64,000 nt of DNA. Origin: Macrocystis pyrifera (lineage: Eukaryota; Sar; Phaeophyceae; Laminariales; Laminariaceae). The translations under genes and the position numbers were made by a program. Where the stretch lies: positions 2,542,001 through 2,606,000 of the forward strand of contig JASSKH010000012.1 in the NCBI GenBank assembly GCA_031763025.1, given 5' to 3'. This document shows, in pieces, positions 46,801 through 56,160 of this stretch. The notes below the pieces were generated by a model, which was given only the letters and a program-made list of their open reading frames with translations, had not been told where the DNA came from and did no database searches. The stretch's first letter is position 1. Every line of letters starts with the position of its first letter.

Positions 46801-49800
46801 TCTTCCGGGTTTATTCCCCTTTGGACGGTGCAAAAATTATCCACATTAATTCTAAGTAATTTGTACCCTTAGAATGGGGTGGAGTTCTAAAGGGTCAAGG
46901 CGCTGTCACCTGATATCCCCCCCCCCCCCCACCTTGACGCTAAGATTAAGAGATGTATCTAGATGAATGTGATAGTACCAAAGCTAGAATATGCAGGAGA
47001 AGTATGGGAAGGGAACGCGAAACTCGTAAAACAGTTGGAAACAGTACAAATGACAGCAGCTAAAAATTTCCTAAGATGCTCAAGTACGACTAGTAATACA
47101 GTATTAAGAGCAGGACTGGGAATGCGCCCACTCAAGACTAATAGACATGAGAAAGTTGAACTGGCAATATAACGTAGAGAACATGCCAAAAAAGAGGTTG
47201 CCAGCCATAGTTGATAGAGCTGTATGGGATAACGTAACAAGAGGGCGAGCTGGAATAAGGTGGGATGGCGTAGTTGAGAAAGTATGGAAGGATCTAGGGG
47301 GAAACCAAGTAGAGATGATGTCCGCCGGGAAGTTTGGGAGGTACAAGGCAGAAGTAGAAGAAAGGATGGAAAGAAGGGAAAGGCTAGCGATAAGAAACAA
47401 GGTGGAATCGGAAAAAAACACTTAAGAGATATGCGGGGGATTGAGGGAAGGAATAGGAATGAAAACGTATTTGCATGGCCCAATGGACTTCGCGAAAACG
47501 CTGAAACTGCGCTTTCGTGTAGGGGACCTGGACCTAGCCAGAAAGAAGAAAGAGGTACACCAGTAGCCGGGAAGAGGAGGAAGTAGACGCACAGATGTGC
47601 CCGTGTGGCAAAGCAATAGAGAGTAGAACTCACATAGTAGGAGAATGTGAAATATACAAGGAGGAACGGGATGTGTTAGAAGAGGAGATGAGGAAAATAG
47701 ACGAATGTGACGTGGAGGAGTTTGATACGATGAATAGCAGCGAGAAAACGATCGCTATCCTAGGAGATAGATGGTGGCCACAGCAGGCCAAACAGGAAGG
47801 GGATAAGATTAGCAAAAAGTTTCTATGTAATTTATAGAAACAACGTAATGAGCTCCCAATTGTTGGAGGTGTCTCTACTAGGAGTAGGAACGGTGCTCCG
47901 TCTCGAAAGGGATGCGTGATCAATGGTCAAATGACTAAGGCAAGCAACAAATGGGTACCACCTCCCCCTTTTTCCCCTTCTTGGCCCTCGCTGTGGCGTT
48001 GCAGGAGGAGATTGCCGTTCAGCCGAAGCCTCGCCCCGGGCGCAACGCCGCGAAAAAAAAGCACAACCTATTGTGGAGGTGGACAGCAGCGACGAGGACG
48101 GGATGGATGATGTCCGCGATGACCAGTGAGTCCGAGTGCATCTTTTCCCGTTCTTTTTTTTTCAAGTGGTCGCCTCTGGTAGGATTAGCTGTGTTTTGGT
48201 CGGAACTGTCGCCGCTCTGGAGTTGCCACAGAAAATACCACTCCGTCCCGGTCTAGGTGGAATATTTTTACGGTATTTTTTATTTCGACGGTTGTTGATA
48301 GTGCGGGACAAGTTGGCAGTGTCTAGCTCATGTTGGCGGACGGGAGCGGTATGTCACCTGCGTGAATTGGAACACGTTTACCGGGTTGGATCTTTACTGT
48401 ATACGCAGGTCTTGCATAGCGCCATCGAACGCCAGGAAAGGGTTTAGATGATATACTGCTGATCGTTGTATTTCCGACGTGTTGTTCTGCGTGAAGGTGT
48501 TTGAGTTGGGGCGCGGGCGGGATGGTTGGGAATCGCGACGGCAAATGAATCGCAGCAGGTGTCTTACGCAGAGAATTTTCCTTGCAGTTGTCGGTGTTTG
48601 AAATGGGATGGTTTAGGAGTTGTGTTTGTCCGATGTCGGTTTCCCTCGTCCTCGAAGTCGACGCCCACAAATAGGTTGAGGTGTCTTGTACTTGATGCCG
48701 GGCAATCGATTTTCATTGCAGCGTTTCCACGGGGCCCGCTGGACTGACGCTTCACTGCCTTTTGTTCCCAGCGAGGTTCTTGTTGGGCGGTTTTTCATCG
48801 TGTTCCTTTGCATGATGTCCCACGTCCGAAGGATGGATTATCTACAGATATTCATCAGATAGATCGTCTAGCTCATCTAGATGCCAAATCGTTGTGATCA
48901 GATGTTGTGCAAGATCTGTATTTCAATCGTACAAATCCAACACAAGAATCAATTGGCATGTTGCGCGGTATATGGATGATATGAATACAGATGCACCCCC
49001 GAAAACACGCCCTAGATCATGCAGAGTGTGCGGCTCCCAGCCGGCAACATGAGCTAGGTCATACAGAGGAGGAGTATATGTCTGTGTCGATAATGATTTG
49101 GTGAATCCAGTATGTTTCCATTGTGTGTTCTATGTTTTTTAAGAGGTCCTTCGTATTTATATTCATTTCGCTTGAGTGTGCGACATAAGTCAGTTTGCTG
49201 CGTTTTTTTTATTTTATTGGGTTGCTTCTGGGCTGACGATGCTATGCTCTCGCGGGAATCGAGGGTCTGTTCGATTTGTGCTATGTCGTCTCTTGCGAAG
49301 AAAAATAACAAGAACGTAATTCGCCCTATTAATCTTGAAATGACTTAATTGATAATTTTCCCTTTTCGGACTGCAGTCCGGTTCTGGGACAGACTACTTG
49401 GAATCTGACTGGTTTGTCCCTATATTCGGACTGCATTCCTACAGAGGGTTATTGCGAGTTATTTCCACTGCTACCGAAAAAACGGTGATTGTTCAGCCCG
49501 CGACGACAAACCTCGTGAGCTGTGAACAAGATGTTTTCTACCGGATCTTTGAAGAGGTCCTTTTTTGTTTTGATATTTTTGTTGTTGTTGTTTTCCTTTT
49601 TCGGTTTTATTTTTTTGTCCGTTTTGGTGAGTCCGGACGTGTCGATCATACGGCGCCCACCCGGCAACACGAGCATACATGATGCAGATCAAGAATCCGT
49701 CGACCTCGAAAGATCGAGCTCGTGAAGAGGCAATCGATAACCTGCTCGGTGTATCCTACATGTTCAAGAGGTTCTACTGGTTTTCATGATGTTCCTTTTT

Positions 49801-52800
49801 TCGCCGTTCGTCATCCGTAAATGTTCATTTTAGGGGGTCCGACATGTTCGATTCTGCCGCGGAAGAAGAGGACGAGTACATGCCGACCCCTGTCAAGGCT
49901 AAGGTCAAGCCAGCGGGAAAGGGGAAGGCTACCGCAGCCGCATCGAAGGCTGCCAAGCCGGCGGCGGCGGCGGCGGCCGCTAAGCGTTCAAAGGACGCCA
50001 AGAGCAAGGCGGTGAGCATGTCGAGACAGTGCGTAGCCGACAGTTGTCGGGAGGGGCCTGAGGCATTGCCTCTACTGGTGTGTGTTTGGTGTCGGACGTG
50101 GTTCGGCTCCAGGCCAGATTAACTCCTCAATCGGGTGGTGCATTGTAGGTGACGTTCACTTGAGGGAGGGTTGTGGTTTTGCTTGCGTCACGTACGGTCT
50201 GAACTTTGCGTCAATTTCGATGCGCCCGAACCTGCCCACCCAACCAACGACCCTTCAAGGCACTACTTTGGGATATACCATCGCGTAAATCAAAAGCCGT
50301 GGTGAATATGTTACGCGATATCTTCATTTAACCCTTTTAGTGCCGCAGTCCCGATTTGGGGACAAACCGTCTAATTCCAAGTGATTTGTCCCCAAAACGG
50401 GACTACAGCAGTACTAAAAGGGTTAAACTCACCACTACGGGTGTTCTGGTCACGATAACCCCGAGCTTTCTTGTTCGACCGCACCACATTTTTCCCTTTT
50501 CGCGTTGATCTTCCTTGGTATTGGCTCCGGGCCGCGGAGTGTTTTGGGCCCCCCTTCTCACCGACGGAGAGCTGACGGAACTACAGCGGTAGTATCACGA
50601 GCTACGTACCCCCACTTTTTGATGGAAGCAAAGCTGCTGCGGTGACGAACCCTTAAATCCTTTGACGCTATCGCTGTTTTTTTTGTCTTACCATGACACT
50701 TATCCCTATCTTGGCATTTTTCTGCACCAGACTGTCGCACCGCCGGCGAAGCCTCCTGTGACCTCCATCCTCTCCGAGGACGAGGCGGAGAAAGAAGCGG
50801 AGGCCGTCGTGGCCAAGGCTCCCGCCCCCAAGGCAGTTGGGAAGGGCAAGGCGGCCGCAAAGAGCAAAGTCGCTCCCAAGACTTGCAAGGTAGGCGTTGC
50901 TTTCGTCACCCAACCGCGGGCGCATATGCGCAGGCAGCTTGGGCCATTAGTATAGATCGGACAACGTTTTTCCTGATTTTCCTCCGTTTCTTGAAATTAT
51001 CGAAGGGGGGAAAGAGTGAATACTTCCCAAATGAGAAACGTGTAACCGAGGGCGAAACATCACGAAAGCTCACAATATGCAACACCAGAAAACAAAAACA
51101 ATATTCAGGAATGTTTTTGACAACGGTCTTCGATAATAACAGGGGCCCTAGCCGTTGGTGGACGTTGCTTGAGAGTATATTTTCTGGGAATGGACGAGGA
51201 GGGCGCCAAGAACAGGGTGTCACATACGATTTTGTAAGGTACACGACGGGTTTAGCTTTTTGGCCACGGGACGGCACGTATACACGTGCGGCTTAGCTGT
51301 GGGTGGGCCGTGTTATGGTATAGGCGCGGCTTAGCTGTCGCGGGGCGGCGCAGGGCGGTGGTGCAGTGTACCTCTACTATGTTCGACCTAGACGTGTACC
51401 GTGGTGTTGGTATATCCTTTTGGAGAGCATAGCAGCGGTTTAAGGCAATGGTAGAGATAAGACCAGGTACATCGGCTTGTCACGGGAAAATGAACTGCTT
51501 GGAGGTTGTATGGGATTATTTTTGCCACGGTAAATTATACGCCCATGTTAAAGGTACAATCACATTTTTCGGCTTGTCATGGCGTCCTCTCGAAGTGGAT
51601 GCACCACTGTATTTGCTTGACACTCCCGGCGCTTGAGTGTTTCCTTTCTCTCTAACATTCCGCTGGCCTATATTTACTCATCTCTCCCCCCCCTCCCCTC
51701 GTGGTAGATGGTTGGCAACACAGAGGGGGATACGATTCGCACAACCTTTCTGCGTATCGTATGAGAGCAACATGATGAGCGCCCAACTTCCGTACGTGTC
51801 TCTGTTGGGCGTCGGAACGTTGCTCCGTCTCGAAATCACATGCGTGGTTAATGGCGAAATGACAACAACGAATGAATACGCCCCCCTCCCGTACCCTGCG
51901 TGCCTCATTGCACTTTGGCCGTCTGTGGGCGGCAGGTGGACGGCTCCGAGGATGACATCTTCAACATGGGAGACTCAGCGGACGAAGAGCCGCCCGCGCC
52001 CAAGCGGAAGGGCAAGGCGAAGGCCCCGGCCAAGCGGGGAGGCAAGACTACCGGCGCCAAGGGAAAAACGAAGGCGCCCGCTTCGGCAAGCACCCCGCTG
52101 AAGGCCAAGGTGTGTGTTTAGTAGAGTTCGGACGGTGGCGGGGTTGTGTATGGTCACTGCTGCTCGCCCGAGTTGCAGCTGCCTTCTACTGCAGGTTGTC
52201 CACGATTGTTTTCGTCTCTGCTTGTCCGAGGTACAGCCGCATTGTACGAGGGGCGGGCGGGGGGTTCACGAGTTTTTCGTGAGTCTCCTCTCGGGTGAAA
52301 ACCTATAAAACCTGGATCAATACCGTATAACAGAGAGCGATGACTTCGTACGGGTGTTCGGTCGTTTTTCAGCGCGCGTTTTTACGACAAGGGTAGGAGT
52401 GCTCAAGTCGCCACAAAATATTTTGGGAAAGGTTCTCGACCAGATATTTCGGGAATCCTTGTTCGGTGTTGGCAACCTTGGCGTTTTTTTGGAAAAATCG
52501 AGCAGAAAAAAGCGGCGGCACCCTGCCCTTCCTGTGGGAACTCAACGGTCTTCACGGCGGTTTGCTTTGAGAATAATTGTGGTGGAACAATCCGATGGGC
52601 TATTTAAATCGGTCCGTCAGCACCGAATAGTGGTTGTCAATTCTATTTGTGGTGGAGTGTCGGACGGTGTTGAATATTTTTTCGGTTGAAGGTTTGCCTC
52701 GGTGTGGTAATATTTTTGACTCGAATTCATGCCCCTGGTTTGTGAGACGTCGCCACCTTTTGTTTTTGTTTTTTGTAGTGCTGTAGTTTTGGACGATCTC

Positions 52801-55800
52801 GATGCTTTTGGTTCAAGCGAATGCCCAGCGTGAACATCGAAGTTGTTATTTCGATGGAATAATGATTGCTGAACGTAAATATCGGAATTTTTGTTTGTCA
52901 TGGAATGCCCGACGCGGAGGGTAAGCGTGCGGGGTTAGCACCCACTGGGTCGGAATTGTTGGTAAGAAGGCGGCATGAAACAGCGCGAGTGTTATCTATT
53001 TTCTTCACGGGTGCGCTATCGATGCTGTACTGTGGATGAACGATTCTCCTCGGTATAGCAAGTAGCATACATTAAAGGCCCTAGGTTTATTTGCTGTCGA
53101 CGGTCGGTGGTGCTTGACCGTATGCAGAGGGCTGTTGCTTCTTCTCGTAATTTTGAGTAGGACAAAAAAAACGTGATCGATATTTGTGTTCATCAACCGC
53201 ACGTGCTAAATACGTACCTGGCTGGTACTTGTTTGCGTACGTACATATTTGTACGCGTAGCGGGCGATTGTGATTGCGCACATGTTGATCCTCTTTTTTT
53301 TTTTCGCTTGTTTTTTTTTTTTTCGGGCGCAGGGTATTAAGCGAGGAAAACGAATGAGCATTTCCGACGAAGACGAAGTGTTCTCGCCGGACAAGTGAGT
53401 TACAGTATTGACCATGTATATTGCGGAGGACCATAGTAAATAGGACCAAATATTGTTAGCAAAAACAGGTAAATATATAGGTTTTTATGTGTACCAAAGG
53501 TCCTGTTAACTATGGACCCCCGTAATAGTTGTTTCACGCACTTTACCGATGTCTTTTTTGTTTTTTGGCGTTTTTTACTTGGCGAGTCGCCTGGTTTTTG
53601 GTGATTTGCTCTGCTTCTTGCTGCACGACTGCGCCACGTTGATTGAAGGTATTGTCTTGAGCATGTCGGTACCATTCTTGTCTTGTTGACGACCAGCCTT
53701 AGCCTTGTCTTGTGTGCATGCTCGGTTTTCCACTTGGGCCGCCGTTGGTACTCTGATCCTGGTCCCAGGACTTTTTTTGTGCGTGCCTCAACGTGGTCGG
53801 AATATAACGATGCTCGGAATAGCGCAGTAAGAGGTTCCCCGTCTCGAAAGGGATGCGTGGCGAATGTTCAATTCAAATGGCTTAGGCAAGCAATAAAATA
53901 TGTATGACACCCGTCGCCCCCCCTACGACTACGGCCGTGCAGGATACCAACGCCCCCCCCCCCCCCCCCCCCCGTGTGCTTTTTTTTTTCCGCGGAAAAC
54001 CACCACCTAGGATGTCTCCGCCCACAAAGCGGGTGTCGCAGAAGGCAACCCCAGCCGCCTCTAGGCTGCGTGCGACTGGGGCCATTGGGGACAGCGACGA
54101 TGAGAGCTCTAGCGACAGGTGCATACACAAAACGCACCGAGGTGTTTTGACCGGCGCGCGCTCGAAAACCAAATTATTTGGTCGAAGATGTCTCAAGCCA
54201 AAACGCGTACGGTATGTCGATTAGACCCGCGGAACATACGACGCTAGCCTAACAATGCCTCAGGAAATTCAAGCACGTTTTTGTGCTTCGCAAAAAAAAA
54301 ACCCTGCGTTTTAGGCAAACCTGGCTGGAGATACTATGAACGCGTTTCCACATCAGCCACCTTAGAAACGGCGTCCTCGGCAGGATCGTGCTTTAGCTTT
54401 TGAGAAAATAGGCCGCAAGCGTTTGGCTGTAGGTTGATTTCTAAACGAGGTAATGTGTCATTTTATACCTGGCCAGTCACCGCCTCCACTTTTTTTCTTC
54501 TGCTGGCTTATTTGGCGTCGTCGTCTTTTTGTGCTATTTTTAGTGTGGAGGAGGTGGCCAAGACGCCGAGGCCCGCCCGCAGGGCTGGGCGAGCAGTACA
54601 GAAGGTGAGCGGTACACCGTTTTCTGGTTGTCTTGGATGGTTGCGGTACATCAACACGTACTATTACATCTGTACTTGGAAAAGAGGGTAAGGTCCTTGA
54701 AATCGTGGACAGAGTAGTATAATTTTTTATTTTGGGTTTTTCTTTGCGGTTTCGGGGTAGCACGTTTTTTTTTTACTGGATGTAAGCTGCGCCCGATGCA
54801 GCGTGCTTTGTTTGTGGTTCACGGTTTGTGTTTCTCAACTCTGCTGGAAGAAGTTTACTTCATCTACCGTGGTCAACTCTTTTTTCTAGTGCTGCAATCC
54901 CGCTTCGGGGGCAAACCACTCAAAATAGACGCAGTTTGTTTCTATATTGGGACAGCAGTCCTAAAAAGGGTTCAAGATTTTACTTTGGAAGAATTCCGGA
55001 ACGTCGTCCTGTCCTTTCGAGGAGGGCATTGCGTAGAGTTTGTTAGCGACTCATTGCTTGCATCTAGAGTTTGACATGTTCAGATACTTACTTGGCATGG
55101 GTATCAGAAGCCGAATTAACCCGCCGCGATTTCGTTTTTTTTTTGTTCAGGTTGTGTACGCGGAGGTGGATACCGAGGAGAGCGAAGAAAGCGAGGAAGA
55201 GGATGAGGACGACGAGTCCGGTGAGCTGTTAGGCAGGGCGATGCTCCTGCGTCGTTGTCCACAAGTATTGTGCTCCGAAGTACAAAGGTATTCTTATTTT
55301 TCGTTGGTTTTTACAGTTTTTTGTGCTGAGCGTATACTCTTGGTGCATCGGTTTTTACTCCTGATACAGTAGGATTGCTGTTTACATACACAAATATCTC
55401 AGTCTTTTTTTAGGTATTTCGTCTTCGATACGGGCGCGCGGTCTTGAACCGGACTGTCGGAAATCGATTTGCGCCCTCCCCGTGTCACCTCCATGGATGT
55501 TGGATTGCATGCATACGCGCATACGCGTCGGCCGAGGTGTTGTATTACTTGGTGCACTCGACGCCGGCCGTACACAAGATTCCCTTTAATCAGTATGAAT
55601 ATCATACTTTATCCAGGCATTATATGATATTATACTCTAGGCGAGATTGGTACCATTAATAACTATTACGGAGGGCCATAATAGTAAATCGGACCAAATA
55701 TTGATGGTAAAAATAGGGAAATATATAGGTTATTGTGGGCACCGTGGGTCCTATTTACTATGGCCCCCCGTATTAAAAGGATTAATCCTTTCGGGACCGC

Positions 55801-56055
55801 TGAAAAGCCACCAAAACAGTGATAGGTTTGAAGTCATTTTTTTTTTTTTTTTTTTTAGTTCTCCGGCGGATGGGTAAAAATAAAGGTTAAGCTCACCACA
55901 CTTCCACGTTCGAATTTCGTGTCGTATGTCAATTTAGCCCATACATAGCTCCCGTTGCAACATCAGAACGGGCTGCTGTTACCACTGGCGCTTGGGCATG
56001 TTGACTCCACCTGACTGACCCCCGGGAAGGGCAGGTGCGGTGGAGATATCCATCC

Positions 56056-56100
<45 letters not shown>

Positions 56101-56104
56101 ATCC

Positions 56105-56160
<56 letters not shown>

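Noticed and set aside
46959-47633. 224-codon minus-strand frame, the longest uninterrupted minus frame of that region
   Set aside because: It is the antisense of the LINE relic, whose sense frames give recognisable reverse-transcriptase and cysteine-knuckle sequences.
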